Numbered from the stretch's first letter, positions 48,843-57,776 are shown. The stretch is DNA of 64,000 bases from Verrucolacustris abundans (GCA_965194535.1 OZ239145.1:1240001-1304000); one strand, 5' to 3'. Numbers and translations: made by a program. The notes: generated by a model from the letters alone, not told the origin.

Positions 48843-49301
48843 CTACTTTTTCTTGTCGGATTTAGCGGGCTTCGCTGGTTTGGCAGGTTTTTCTGCCTTT
48901 GCTTTCTCTTTGGTCGCTTCAGGCTGAACTTCGACCACAGGCGCAGGCCTCACAACCCACTCCAACAAGGCGGTAGGAGCCGCATCCCCTTGTCGATATC
49001 CCAGCTTCAAGATCCTTGTATATCCACCTGCTCGATCTTTGAACCTTGGGGCAATCTCTGCAAAAAGCTTATGCACAAGATCGGTTTCATGGAGGGCCGA
49101 GATTGCAAGCCGACGATGATGTAGGCTTCCCTTCTTGCCCAAGGTCACAAGCTTCTCAGCAACAGGACGAGCAGCCTTCGCCCGAGAAACAGTCGTTCGC
49201 ACTCTCTCGTGCCGAATTAGCGAGCCGACCAAATTGGCCAGCATGCTGTCCCGGTGTTGGGACGTACGACCTAACTTCGTCGTGTTTTGACGGTGTCTCA
49301 T
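48843..49301 (-). CDS. rplQ: 50S ribosomal protein L17
   Basis: MRHRQNTTKLGRTSQHRDSM and VRTTVSRAKAARPVAEKLVT are the L17 core. A Lys/Ala/Pro tail (AKPAKPAKSDKKK) lengthens it to 152 residues against about 125 usual. Last gene of the alpha operon; the start overlaps the rpoA stop (ATGA). Confidence 0.97.
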   Translation of the reverse strand: MRHRQNTTKLGRTSQHRDSMLANLVGSLIRHERVRTTVSRAKAARPVAEKLVTLGKKGSLHHRRLAISALHETDLVHKLFAEIAPRFKDRAGGYTRILKLGYRQGDAAPTALLEWVVRPAPVVEVQPEATKEKAKAEKPAKPAKPAKSDKKK

Positions 49302-50329
49302 GCCTGCCCATTCGTCCCAGCCGCTTCAACAGGTGCCACAGGGATCGTAAGCATGGAAGCATCAAACTTCATGCCGAGGGAAAGCCCTAAGGACGTCAAC
49401 TTGTCCTTAATTTCATTAAGGGATTTCTTGCCGAAATTCCGGTACTTCAGCATCTCCGCTTCAGATTTCAGTGCCAACATTCCGACTGTGGTGATATTCG
49501 CATTGTTCAAGCAGTTCGCGGCACGAACGGAAAGTTCAATTTCGTTCACGCTCATCGCAAGAAGCTTCTTCAGGGCGGTATTTTCAACAGGAGCTTCGAA
49601 TTTCACCTCTTCGAACTCAATCGGCTCTTTGTCAAAGTTGGCAAAGATATCTAAGTGGTGGCGCAAGATCCCCGCCGAATGCAGCAACGCCTCATCCGGA
49701 GTTAGACGTCCATCCGTCCACAACTCGAGCACGAGCTTGTCGTAATCGGTGCGCTGTCCAACACGGGTGTTTTTGACCTCGTACTTTACTTTGGTAACGG
49801 GCGAAAAGAGGGAATCTACGGGAATCAATCCAATCGGGGAATCTTCCCGCTTATTGTCTTCCCAAGTGGCGTACCCACGACCCATACGCACTTCAAATTC
49901 AGCCTCAAATTTAGCCTTTTTATCCAGCGTGCAGATGACTTCCTTGGGGTTCAAAACTTCAATTCCCGCATCCAATTCGATATCTGCAGCTGTGACGGGG
50001 CCTTCTTTATTCACCTTCAAGGTCAAAAGGCGGGGCTCACGATTCGGCAGCTTAAATTTCAGCTTCTTGAGATTGAGAACGATTTCAGTAATGTCCTCCA
50101 CGACATGATCAATCGTGCTGAATTCATGTTGGACACCAGCAATCTTGACGCTGGTGATCGCTGCACCCTCGAGTGAGCTCAAAAGCACGCGGCGAAGAGA
50201 ATTTCCTAATGTTGTTCCATAGCCTGCCTCAAAAGGCTCAGCTGTAAATTGAGCATAGGTATCCGTTGCGGTATCTTCGTTCTTCTGGAGCCGGTTTGGC
50301 ACTTCAAATCTTCCAAGTCGTAGGGGCAT
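49298..50329 (-). CDS. rpoA: RNA polymerase subunit alpha
   Basis: 343 residues. The N-terminal dimerisation domain has FEAGYGTTLGNSLRRVLLSS and TEIVLNLKKLKFK. The C-terminal domain has LLAMSVNEIELSVRAANCLN and KYRNFGKKSLNEIKDKL, which bind UP elements and activators. Gene order rpsD-rpoA-rplQ is standard. A 113-bp gap to rpsD may hold a secondary promoter. Confidence 0.98.
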   Translation of the reverse strand: MPLRLGRFEVPNRLQKNEDTATDTYAQFTAEPFEAGYGTTLGNSLRRVLLSSLEGAAITSVKIAGVQHEFSTIDHVVEDITEIVLNLKKLKFKLPNREPRLLTLKVNKEGPVTAADIELDAGIEVLNPKEVICTLDKKAKFEAEFEVRMGRGYATWEDNKREDSPIGLIPVDSLFSPVTKVKYEVKNTRVGQRTDYDKLVLELWTDGRLTPDEALLHSAGILRHHLDIFANFDKEPIEFEEVKFEAPVENTALKKLLAMSVNEIELSVRAANCLNNANITTVGMLALKSEAEMLKYRNFGKKSLNEIKDKLTSLGLSLGMKFDASMLTIPVAPVEAAGTNGQA

Positions 50330-50442
50330 AATGTTTTCTCTCTTTCCGGCCGGGTTTCCCCTCCCCCGCTACCTGGGAAAGGGACCGACGGCCGATGTTA
50401 ACTTTCGTTGATTTTCATCATCGGTAGCAGATGATGAAGTTT

Positions 50443-51054
50443 TTACGACCTCGAGTACAACTCGACGACCAACTGCTCGTTGGCCACCGGATTGAGTTCT
50501 TCGCGAGTCGGAATTCTTGTGAGTGTGCCTTTAAATTGCTCCTTATTCAGGGTCAGCCAATCCGGAACAGGACGAATTTGCGTCTTTTCGAGAGCATTCG
50601 TACCCAGCTGCCTAGACTTTGGAGTGTCCCTAACCTCGACTACATCTCCTGTGCGGCACCCATAACTCGGAATCGAAACCTTTTTCCCGTTCACGGCAAT
50701 ATGTCCGTGGGATACCATTTGGCGGGCGCTCCTGCGGGTTGAGGCGAAACCCAAATGATCCACAATGCTATCCAGTCGAGTTTCCAAAAGTTGAAGAAGC
50801 TTTTCGCCTGTAACCCCTCGGCTCTGCACTGCTTTTTGATAATAACGACGGAACTGTTTCTCTAAAATTCCATACCCGTATTTCATTTTCTGCTTTTCCC
50901 CAACTGCAATTGCGAAGTCAGACTGCTTGCGACGACCTTTCGCACCGTGGACTCCAGGGGGGAAATTGCGACGCTCGAGTGCTTTGGAAGGCCCAAAGAT
51001 GGGCTGACCAAATCGTCGGTTAATCTTGTCACGAGAACCTGTATAGCGTGCCAT
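50443..51054 (-). CDS. rpsD: 30S ribosomal protein S4, zinc-free form
   Basis: 203 residues starting MARYTGSRDKINRRFGQPIF. The N-terminal zinc cysteines of the C+ form are absent. GVTGEKLLQLLETRLDSIVD, SARQMVSHGHIAVNGKKV and NEQLVVELYS are the conserved core. Initiates 30S assembly and in many bacteria represses its own operon. 12 nt after rpsK. Confidence 0.98.
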   Translation of the reverse strand: MARYTGSRDKINRRFGQPIFGPSKALERRNFPPGVHGAKGRRKQSDFAIAVGEKQKMKYGYGILEKQFRRYYQKAVQSRGVTGEKLLQLLETRLDSIVDHLGFASTRRSARQMVSHGHIAVNGKKVSIPSYGCRTGDVVEVRDTPKSRQLGTNALEKTQIRPVPDWLTLNKEQFKGTLTRIPTREELNPVANEQLVVELYSRS

Positions 51055-51065
51055 AAATTTTCTCC

Positions 51066-51647
51066 TTAAACTCTTCGTGCCTTACGCATGCGGCAACCAT
51101 TATGAGGTACAGGCGTCACATCCCGAATCATGCTGACTTCCAAACCCACAGCTTGCAGCGCACGTACAGCGGACTCACGCCCCATGCCTGGGCCTTTCAC
51201 GCGAACCTCTACCTCTTTTAACCCGTGAGCCATCGCCTGGCGACTTGCATCCTGTGCAACAACCTGAGCGACGTAAGCCGTCGACTTTTTCGATCCTCGG
51301 AAACCCATTTTCCCTGCGCTGGACCATGCAATCACATTACCTTTTAAGTCGGTGATCGAAACAACCGTGTTGTTAAACGTTGCCAAAATATGAGCCACTC
51401 CATTCTGAATCTGCTTCGCACCCTTAATTTTAGGGATCTTGATCTTCGAAGCATCTTCCAATCCATCTAAAGTCAAACTTTCAGGAGAGAGGATCACCTC
51501 CTCCTTTTTTCCAGAATCTTTTCCACCGCCAGTCGACTTGCCACTCTTTGCTTTCTTTGTCTTTGCTGGCTCAGAGGAAGGAGCTTTTGCCTTGGCCTCA
51601 GGTTTGGCAGCTGGTTTGGATTCAGGCTTTTTTTCGTTTTCGCTCAT
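51066..51647 (-). CDS. rpsK: 30S ribosomal protein S11 with long N-terminal extension
   Basis: ATG 51647, 4 nt after the rpsM stop, is chosen over an in-frame codon inside rpsM. The S11 core (NGVAHILATFNNTVVSITDL through NGCRMRKARRV) occupies only the last 125 or so of 193 residues. The first 65-70 are a Lys/Ala/Pro/Ser-rich disordered tail (KPAAKPEAKAKAPSS). The core looks fully functional. Confidence 0.97.
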   Translation of the reverse strand: MSENEKKPESKPAAKPEAKAKAPSSEPAKTKKAKSGKSTGGGKDSGKKEEVILSPESLTLDGLEDASKIKIPKIKGAKQIQNGVAHILATFNNTVVSITDLKGNVIAWSSAGKMGFRGSKKSTAYVAQVVAQDASRQAMAHGLKEVEVRVKGPGMGRESAVRALQAVGLEVSMIRDVTPVPHNGCRMRKARRV

Positions 51648-51651
51648 ACAA

Positions 51652-52047
51652 TTAAGTCTTAGCTGCTTTCGCATCCTTACTTCGGATTACGCCCACGGTC
51701 TTACGAGGTCCCTTTCGAGTCCTTGCATTTGTGGAAGTCCTCTGACCCCGAACAGGCAAACCCTTGCGATGACGGATTCCCCGGTAGCAGTTAATCGTTT
51801 GTAGACGTTTTAAGTTTTGCTGCGTGTCCCTTCGCAAATCTCCCTCGATGAGAAAACGATTTCGTTGAATCACACCAATGATCCGATTGATCTGTTGGTC
51901 GGTCAAATCCTTGGCCCTGAGATCAGCAGGAATTTCCGCTTCTTCAATCACCTGACGGGCACGGGTCGAACCCAAACCATAAACATACCGAAGACTGAAC
52001 TCAGCCCTCTTTTCTCCGGGAATATCAACACCTAGTACGCGTGGCAT
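51652..52047 (-). CDS. rpsM: 30S ribosomal protein S13
   Basis: 131 residues: RVLGVDIPGEKRAEFSLRYV, GLGSTRARQVIEEAEI and the C-terminal RHRKGLPVRGQRTSTNARTR with its basic tail. Bridges the 30S head to the 50S. 4 nt after rpmJ. Confidence 0.98.
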   Translation of the reverse strand: MPRVLGVDIPGEKRAEFSLRYVYGLGSTRARQVIEEAEIPADLRAKDLTDQQINRIIGVIQRNRFLIEGDLRRDTQQNLKRLQTINCYRGIRHRKGLPVRGQRTSTNARTRKGPRKTVGVIRSKDAKAAKT

Positions 52048-52051
52048 ATAT

Positions 52052-52168
52052 TTACCCCTGCCTCTGCTTCAAGCGCGGGTTCTTTTTGTTGATGATGTAG
52101 ATACGTCCACGACGGCGAACGACTTGACAGTCGCTGGTGCGGCGTTTGATAGATGCTCGGACTCTCAT
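52052..52168 (-). CDS. rpmJ: 50S ribosomal protein L36, zinc-free form
   Basis: ATG 52168, TAA 52052-52054, 38 residues beginning MRVRASIKRRTSDCQVVRRR and ending NPRLKQRQG. Only one Cys remains, where the C+ type has three Cys and a His; INKKNP replaces the second cysteine region. No gene lies in the 96-bp gap to map, where infA often sits. Confidence 0.93.
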   Translation of the reverse strand: MRVRASIKRRTSDCQVVRRRGRIYIINKKNPRLKQRQG

Positions 52169-52264
52169 AAAAAATAGTTCGAAATCCTATCGAAAACGAA
52201 AGGTCTTGGCAAGCCCCTTTCTCTCAAAGATATCTGCATTTTTTTAAAGTGATTCTAAGTCTAC

Positions 52265-53056
52265 CTATAGAGGGAGAGCTGGAGTAAAATTACAACTCGT
52301 TGAAGATGAGTTGGTTAAGATCTCCGGATCTCCCTCAGTGACCAAAACAACGTGCTCAAAATGCGCAGAGTCGCTTCGATCTGCGGTTACTGCTGTCCAT
52401 CCATCCTTTAAAATACGAATCTCTTCTGCGCCCTCATTCACCATAGGCTCAATGGCCAACGTCATGCCCGGCCTCAAAACAGGCCCAGCATTTGCTTTTC
52501 CAAAATTTGGAATCTGAGGCTCCTCATGCAATTTCCGCCCTACCCCGTGACCAACAAATTCTTTTACCACGCTATAGCCTGCTGATTTCACCGTTCGCTC
52601 AACTGCATGACAAATCTCACCCAACCGATTTCCACCTCGGGCGGCTGCAATTCCAGCCATTAAAGCAGCCTCTGTTCTCTCTAAGAGCTTTCGCCGAGAA
52701 GGTGAAATCGCACCCAATCCCACAGTGATTGCGGTATCTCCTACCCAGCTGTTTAAAATGATGCCTACATCCAACTTCACCACATCTCCATAGGCTAACC
52801 TTCTCGGTCCCCCGATTCCGTGGACCACCTCCTCATTTACAGATATACATAACTGTCCTGGAAATTTTCGGTATCCTAGAAAAGCACTCCTCGCGCCCTC
52901 TTTGGCAATTAATTCCCCTGCCCACTTATCCACCTCCCCTGTCGTTCGACCAGGTTCAAGTCGATGCACTAACTCCTCAAGAACTTTTCTTGCTAGGCGA
53001 CAGCTCGCCCGCATACCTGCAATCCCCGCGGCATCTTTGATCGGAATGATCGGCAT
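52265..53056 (-). CDS. map: Methionine aminopeptidase, type I
   Basis: ATG 53056 (MPIIPIKDAAGIAGMRASCR) fits the family start; a TTG at 53089 would overlap secY. 263 residues with the metal ligands in VKLDVGIILNSWVGDTAIT, GHGVGRKLHEEPQIPNFG, LAIEPMVNEG and SAHFEHVVLVTEG. Removes N-terminal Met from nascent proteins. Location after secY is usual. Confidence 0.95.
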   Translation of the reverse strand: MPIIPIKDAAGIAGMRASCRLARKVLEELVHRLEPGRTTGEVDKWAGELIAKEGARSAFLGYRKFPGQLCISVNEEVVHGIGGPRRLAYGDVVKLDVGIILNSWVGDTAITVGLGAISPSRRKLLERTEAALMAGIAAARGGNRLGEICHAVERTVKSAGYSVVKEFVGHGVGRKLHEEPQIPNFGKANAGPVLRPGMTLAIEPMVNEGAEEIRILKDGWTAVTADRSDSAHFEHVVLVTEGDPEILTNSSSTSCNFTPALPL

Positions 53057-53069
53057 GGCCCGAGGGGCC

Positions 53070-54563
53070 TTAGCGGAGGGAGATGACAATCCCGCCCAAA
53101 GCGATGATTGCTATCAGAACCAACAACCAAGCAATCTGGCGTTCCGAAATCGTCTGTGCCGTACCCACATTCCCGCCCGTGCTCCGCCCCTTGATCCTAC
53201 CTTTTTTCAAGAACCCGTCATAGTGCCTCTGCAAAAGATAGGTTTCGGCCTGCCGCATTGTGTCCAACATCACCCCGACGATAATCAACAATCCAGTTCC
53301 ACCGAAAAACTGAGCTGTAATGCTGGGCACTCCCAGGAAGTTTTGCACCAACATAGGAAGGACAGCCAGCGCAGTGAGGAAGATGGCTCCCGCAAAAGTA
53401 AGGCGTGTCATCGCATAATCTAGAAATTGAGCCGTGGTCTCTCCAGGCCGAATTCCCGGGATGAAACCTCCATGCCGTTTCATGTCATCTGCGATCTGAA
53501 TCGGGTTAAACACCATCGCAACCCAGAAATAGGAGAAGAAAAAGATCATTCCTGCGTAGAGCACATAGTGAAGAGTCCCCGTAGCCAATGCGGCAGCGAT
53601 TCGATTTGCCGTGGGGGAACCTGGAAAAAGGAACCCAATGATACTTGCAGGGAATAGGAGAATTGCGTTCGCAAAGATAATCGGCATCACACCCGCGTAG
53701 TTCACCTTCAGAGGGAGAAATGAGGTCTGCCCGCCATACACACGATTTCCCCGGACCTGTTTTGCATACTGTACACTCACCTTTCGTAAGGCCTGAGTCA
53801 GAGCAATTGTGGATGCAATAACCACAAAAAGAAAAGCAAGGAGCAGAAAGAGAATGAATGGACTGATCGGATCACGCCCACTGCCAGCAGGAGGGACAAA
53901 CACCTGCCACCCTGCAACCAGTGCGGCGGGAAGCCGTGCCACGATTCCTATCGTGATGATGAGGGAAATACCATTACCAATGCCCTTTTCCGTAACCTGC
54001 TCACCAATCCACATAAGAAGCATCGTTCCAGCTGTGAGTGTAATGACCGTCATCGCTCGAAACGCGAAGCCAGGCTCAGGAACGAGAGGTCCTAACCGCT
54101 GAATCACCTGATCAATACCCGAGAAAATTGGGATTTTTGACGGATTTTCAAAGCTTGTCGCGAGGAGATATCCTTGAACGACGCAAAGGATCAAAGTGCC
54201 CCATCTCGTGTACTGGGTAATCTTCTGCCTACCTCCCTCTTCTCGAACCATTTTACCAAGGGAAGGAATGACCCCAGTGGCCAACTGCATCACAATACTC
54301 GCACTGATATACGGCATGATCGTTAAGGAGAAGATCGCACAATTTTCCAAGGCACCTCCGCTAAACAAATTAAACAGCCCGATCACACTCCCTTGATCCT
54401 GCTGATCCACCACCTGTCGGAAAAACTCCCCCAACACCAATGGATTAATTCCAGGACAAGGGATCGACGCACCAATCCGAACGACAACAATCAAAGCCAG
54501 CGTGAAAATAATCCGATGCCGGAGTTCCGGAATCTTAAAGCAGTTGAAAAGGGCGTGAAGCAT
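53070..54563 (-). CDS. secY: Protein translocase subunit SecY
   Basis: 497 residues with ten membrane helices. The N-terminal FNCFKIPELRHRIIFTLALI, the plug-side PGINPL, GISLIITIGIVARLP, and a cytoplasmic ribosome-binding loop QVRGNRVYGGQTSFLPLKVN are typical. Longer than E. coli SecY (443), with extra residues in loops near GRIKGRSTGG. Forms the SecYEG channel. Confidence 0.97.
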   Translation of the reverse strand: MLHALFNCFKIPELRHRIIFTLALIVVVRIGASIPCPGINPLVLGEFFRQVVDQQDQGSVIGLFNLFSGGALENCAIFSLTIMPYISASIVMQLATGVIPSLGKMVREEGGRQKITQYTRWGTLILCVVQGYLLATSFENPSKIPIFSGIDQVIQRLGPLVPEPGFAFRAMTVITLTAGTMLLMWIGEQVTEKGIGNGISLIITIGIVARLPAALVAGWQVFVPPAGSGRDPISPFILFLLLAFLFVVIASTIALTQALRKVSVQYAKQVRGNRVYGGQTSFLPLKVNYAGVMPIIFANAILLFPASIIGFLFPGSPTANRIAAALATGTLHYVLYAGMIFFFSYFWVAMVFNPIQIADDMKRHGGFIPGIRPGETTAQFLDYAMTRLTFAGAIFLTALAVLPMLVQNFLGVPSITAQFFGGTGLLIIVGVMLDTMRQAETYLLQRHYDGFLKKGRIKGRSTGGNVGTAQTISERQIAWLLVLIAIIALGGIVISLR

Positions 54564-54587
54564 GGCCCGAAATTCGCCGCTAAGGGC

Positions 54588-55034
54588 TTAACGCTTCAGC
54601 AGGGTAACTTTTGCCCCTGCCGCTTCGAGCGCGCTTTTGGCTGCACCACTAGCCGCATGCACTTCGAGAATCAGATTTTTAGGTTTCAGTTTTCCACCAC
54701 CCAGAATCTTAATTCCAGCCCAATCGCCCTTAACTAATCCAACCTGACGGAGGCTTGCTTCATCTACTTTCGCTCCATCGGAAAAAAGGTCCAAACTGTT
54801 TAGGTTCACAGGTGCAAAGCGCTGCGTAAAAACAGCGTTATTAAATCCTCTTTTCGGTATGCGCCGGATAAGAGGCATCTGCCCTCCTTCAAAACCCAGT
54901 CGCAGACTTCCTCCCGAACGGGCTTTCTGACCCTTGTGCCCCTTTCCTGAAGTTTTTCCCTTACCCGAGCTTTCGCCGGATCCAAGACGTTTACGACGAT
55001 GCCGAGCCCCAGGACGTGGAACGGTAGTGCTCAT
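54588..55034 (-). CDS. rplO: 50S ribosomal protein L15
   Basis: 148 residues: RRKRLGSGESSGKGKTSGKG, then GFEGGQMPLIRRIPKRGFNN. The start overlaps the rpsE stop (ATGA), which leaves no room for rpmD (L30) in its usual place between them. Confidence 0.97.
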   Translation of the reverse strand: MSTTVPRPGARHRRKRLGSGESSGKGKTSGKGHKGQKARSGGSLRLGFEGGQMPLIRRIPKRGFNNAVFTQRFAPVNLNSLDLFSDGAKVDEASLRQVGLVKGDWAGIKILGGGKLKPKNLILEVHAASGAAKSALEAAGAKVTLLKR

Positions 55035-55663
55035 GAGGATGCCCCCACAGCCACCGCTTTCGAGGGACGTTTCTTGCCACGTAGTTCCAAAATTTGAGTC
55101 CGAGTCCGGAGCTTGGAAAGTGCATCCACCGTTGCTTTGACGACGTTTGCCGCGTTACTGGAACCCATCGACTTAGCCAAAACATCCTTTACGCCAGCGG
55201 CCTCCAGAACAGATCGGACTCCACCACCCGCAATCAGACCCGTTCCCAACGAAGCAGGGCGAAGAAGCACCCTTCCCCCTCCGAAAGAACCGTTCACCTC
55301 ATGCGGCAACGTGCTGGGCCCGATATTGTAGGCAAAAAGATTTTTCTTTGCGTTTTCTGTTCCCTTGCGAATGGCCTCTGAGACCTCCCGGGCCTTTCCA
55401 AAACCAACTCCCACCTTCCCCTTCTTATCTCCAACAACAAGCAGCGCACTAAAGCTAAACCTACGGCCACCTTTCACAACCTTGGCACATCGATTGACGA
55501 AAACGACTTTTTCGAACATGTCGGACGGTGTCCGTGTTCGCTCACGACGATTGTTAGTAGGCTCTGACTTGGGAATGAATTCAGACGTTTTGGAAAACGC
55601 TTTCTCTGAAATCACTTCCGCAGGAAGGGTAGGTTCTTCGACGATGGGGGTTACTTCGCTCAT
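55031..55663 (-). CDS. rpsE: 30S ribosomal protein S5 with N-terminal extension
   Basis: 210 residues. The core FEKVVFVNRCAKVVKGGRRF, VGDKKGKVGVGFGKAREV and GTGLIAGGGVRSVLEAAGV is standard. About 48 acidic/Pro-rich residues precede it, against about 10 in E. coli. Decoding-accuracy protein of the 30S. Confidence 0.97.
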   Translation of the reverse strand: MSEVTPIVEEPTLPAEVISEKAFSKTSEFIPKSEPTNNRRERTRTPSDMFEKVVFVNRCAKVVKGGRRFSFSALLVVGDKKGKVGVGFGKAREVSEAIRKGTENAKKNLFAYNIGPSTLPHEVNGSFGGGRVLLRPASLGTGLIAGGGVRSVLEAAGVKDVLAKSMGSSNAANVVKATVDALSKLRTRTQILELRGKKRPSKAVAVGASS

Positions 55664-55676
55664 TCCATATACCTCA

Positions 55677-56042
55677 TTAGAATTTCAAACCAGCTTGCCG
55701 AGCCGCCTCAGCAAAGGCTTTCACTTTACCATGATACAAAAATCCACCCCGATCAAAAACAACAGCAGAGATTCCTTTTTTGGAAGCCCGCTCTGCAACC
55801 TCTTTACCCATTTTGGCTGCACCTGCCACATTCGCACGCACCCCCTTCTTCAATGACTCCTCGAGGGTCGAAACTGCCGCTAAGGTCTTTCCAGCGTTAT
55901 CATCCACAACCTGCGCATAAATATTTTTTCCACTAAAAGACACGCAAAGCCGAGGTTTCGTTGCATCTCCACGAAGCCGAAGACGAATCCTCTTGTGGAT
56001 TCGTACCCGTCTCTCCCGTCGATATTTAGATGGATTAGGCAT
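55677..56042 (-). CDS. rplR: 50S ribosomal protein L18
   Basis: 121 residues, basic N-terminus (YRRERRVRIHKRIRLRLRGD), then KPRLCVSFSGKNIYAQVVDD and VVFDRGGFLYHGKVKAFAEA. Binds 5S rRNA. 9 nt after rplF. Confidence 0.97.
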   Translation of the reverse strand: MPNPSKYRRERRVRIHKRIRLRLRGDATKPRLCVSFSGKNIYAQVVDDNAGKTLAAVSTLEESLKKGVRANVAGAAKMGKEVAERASKKGISAVVFDRGGFLYHGKVKAFAEAARQAGLKF

Positions 56043-56051
56043 AAATCAATT

Positions 56052-56600
56052 TTAGGCAGACTTACTCTGAGCTGTCTTGCCCTCCTTGCGTCGAATTGTT
56101 TCACCTGAGTACCGCACCCCTTTGCCCTTGTAGGGCTCGGGAGGATGATAACCGCGGATGTCCGCACAAACCGCTCCGACCAACTGTTTGTCCGAACCTT
56201 CAACAAGAAGACGCGTATTATCCGTAACCGTTACCTTGATTTCAGCAGGTAGCGGATACTCAATCGGATGCGATTTCCCAAGATTGAGTACCAGCTTTTT
56301 GCCCTGAACATTGGCTTTAAATCCTACACCGTGAATTTCAAGGTTCTTGCTGTATCCAACACTCACCCCAGTCACCACATTCTGGACTAAACTCCGGGCC
56401 AACCCGTGCATAGAACGAGCCTGGCGTTCTTCGCTGTCCCGTGTGACTTGAATCTTACCCGCATCAATCTTGGCACTGATTTGAGGCGGAAGTTCCATGC
56501 CCAACTTGCCCTTAGGACCCTCCGCTTTAAAGCGTCTTCCATCCATCGCCACTTTGACGTTAGCAGGGACCAAGATCGGTTGATTGCCTACGCGCGACAT
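56052..56600 (-). CDS. rplF: 50S ribosomal protein L6
   Basis: 182 residues: MSRVGNQPILVPANVKVAMD start and the conserved C-terminal PEPYKGKGVRYSGETIRRKE. One nt after the rpsH stop. Confidence 0.98.
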   Translation of the reverse strand: MSRVGNQPILVPANVKVAMDGRRFKAEGPKGKLGMELPPQISAKIDAGKIQVTRDSEERQARSMHGLARSLVQNVVTGVSVGYSKNLEIHGVGFKANVQGKKLVLNLGKSHPIEYPLPAEIKVTVTDNTRLLVEGSDKQLVGAVCADIRGYHPPEPYKGKGVRYSGETIRRKEGKTAQSKSA

Positions 56601-56601
56601 A

Positions 56602-57000
56602 TTACCAGACCACGAGGAGAAGCTCCCCGCCTACATTTTGTTTTTTGGCATCTTCACCCGTAAGCACACCCTGCGGGGTCGACAAAATAGAAATACCCAA
56701 ACCGCCCAAATATTTCGGAATCTCCTTGGCCCCGACATACCTTCGCAAGCCTGGCTTCGATAGACGGCGAATACAGGTAATCGCCTTACCGCTTCGCACA
56801 GTCCCTGTTTTCATCGCAATGTGGAAATCTGTGTGCTTTCCATTTTTCTTTAGTTCGAAATCTTCAATGAAGCCCTCTTTCTTTAAAATCGCGAGTACGC
56901 TTCCGCGCATCTTGGAGTGCTTCGCCTTCACAGTCTTCAATCCTGCCGTGGAGGCATTGCGGATCTGAGTCAGGAAATCAGCTAATGGATCGGTAACCAT
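56602..57000 (-). CDS. rpsH: 30S ribosomal protein S8
   Basis: 132 residues: TDPLADFLTQIRNASTAGLK, CIRRLSKPGLRRYVGAKEIP and the end GILSTPQGVLTGEDAKK in modified form (ISILSTPQGVLTGEDAKKQN). In E. coli it represses the spc operon. Confidence 0.98.
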   Translation of the reverse strand: MVTDPLADFLTQIRNASTAGLKTVKAKHSKMRGSVLAILKKEGFIEDFELKKNGKHTDFHIAMKTGTVRSGKAITCIRRLSKPGLRRYVGAKEIPKYLGGLGISILSTPQGVLTGEDAKKQNVGGELLLVVW

Positions 57001-57004
57001 AGAA

Positions 57005-57190
57005 CTACCAGCTCGCTTTCGTTACGCCAGGCACCTCGCCTCGCAAGGCCATTTCACGGAACTGAATACGACTCACCCCAAAACGACGGATATAACTCCT
57101 GCGTCTCCCGGTGATCGAGCACCGGTTATACTTCCGGGTCGAAAACTTAGGGGTCTTTTTCTGCTTAAGCCGCCAACACTTCTTGGCCAT
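57005..57190 (-). CDS. rpsN: 30S ribosomal protein S14, short form without zinc ligands
   Basis: 61 residues, the length of the zinc-type S14, but the CxxC/CxxC knuckle is lost. RCSITGRRRSY keeps one Cys and FGVSRIQFREMA has Ser and Gln at the other pair. Those substitutions match the zinc-free C- form, which is normally 89-101 residues. Its start overlaps the rplE 3' end by 26 nt. Confidence 0.95.
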   Translation of the reverse strand: MAKKCWRLKQKKTPKFSTRKYNRCSITGRRRSYIRRFGVSRIQFREMALRGEVPGVTKASW

Positions 57191-57773
57191 CTGTCTTCTC
57201 CTTATTGCCGGTTTTTGCGGCGTCTTGGGTTCTTACGATGAAAGGCATTCCCATCAAAGAAAGCATCTCACGAGTCTCTTCACGCTCTTTTCCCGATGTC
57301 ACAAAGGTAACGTCAAAACCAAGGTTCCGCTTCACACGATCGATTTCGATCTCAGGAAAAATGGAATGATCTTTGACGCCCAAGGTGTATGCACCGCGAC
57401 CATCAAAACCACCATTCGGAATACCCCGGAAATCACGGATTCTAGGCAAGGCGGCGCGAATAAATCGTAGAAGAAAATCATACATAATCTTTCCACGAAG
57501 CGTGACCTTGCAGCCGATTTCCTGATGAAGTCGTAAGTTGAAATTAGAAATACTCTTTTTCGATTTGGTTTTGATGGGTTTTTGACCCGTGATCATCGTC
57601 AAATCATGTACCGCATCCTCAAGTGCCACCTTAATATCCGTCAAGGATCCCACAGAGCAATTCAGCACAATCTTCTCAAGCTTGGGGACCTGATGCAGGT
57701 TCGTGTAACCACGATTTTTCATCATCGCAGGAACGACTGTTTTTAAATAATGAACTTTAAGATCGTTTTCCAT
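57165..57773 (-). CDS. rplE: 50S ribosomal protein L5
   Basis: 202 residues: KLEKIVLNCSVGSLTDIKVA, TGQKPIKTKSKKSISNFNLR and GVKDHSIFPEIEIDRVKRNL. A C-terminal extension of about 20 residues runs over the rpsN start. Binds 5S rRNA. Confidence 0.98.
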   Translation of the reverse strand: MENDLKVHYLKTVVPAMMKNRGYTNLHQVPKLEKIVLNCSVGSLTDIKVALEDAVHDLTMITGQKPIKTKSKKSISNFNLRLHQEIGCKVTLRGKIMYDFLLRFIRAALPRIRDFRGIPNGGFDGRGAYTLGVKDHSIFPEIEIDRVKRNLGFDVTFVTSGKEREETREMLSLMGMPFIVRTQDAAKTGNKEKTDGQEVLAA

Positions 57774-57776
57774 GGA

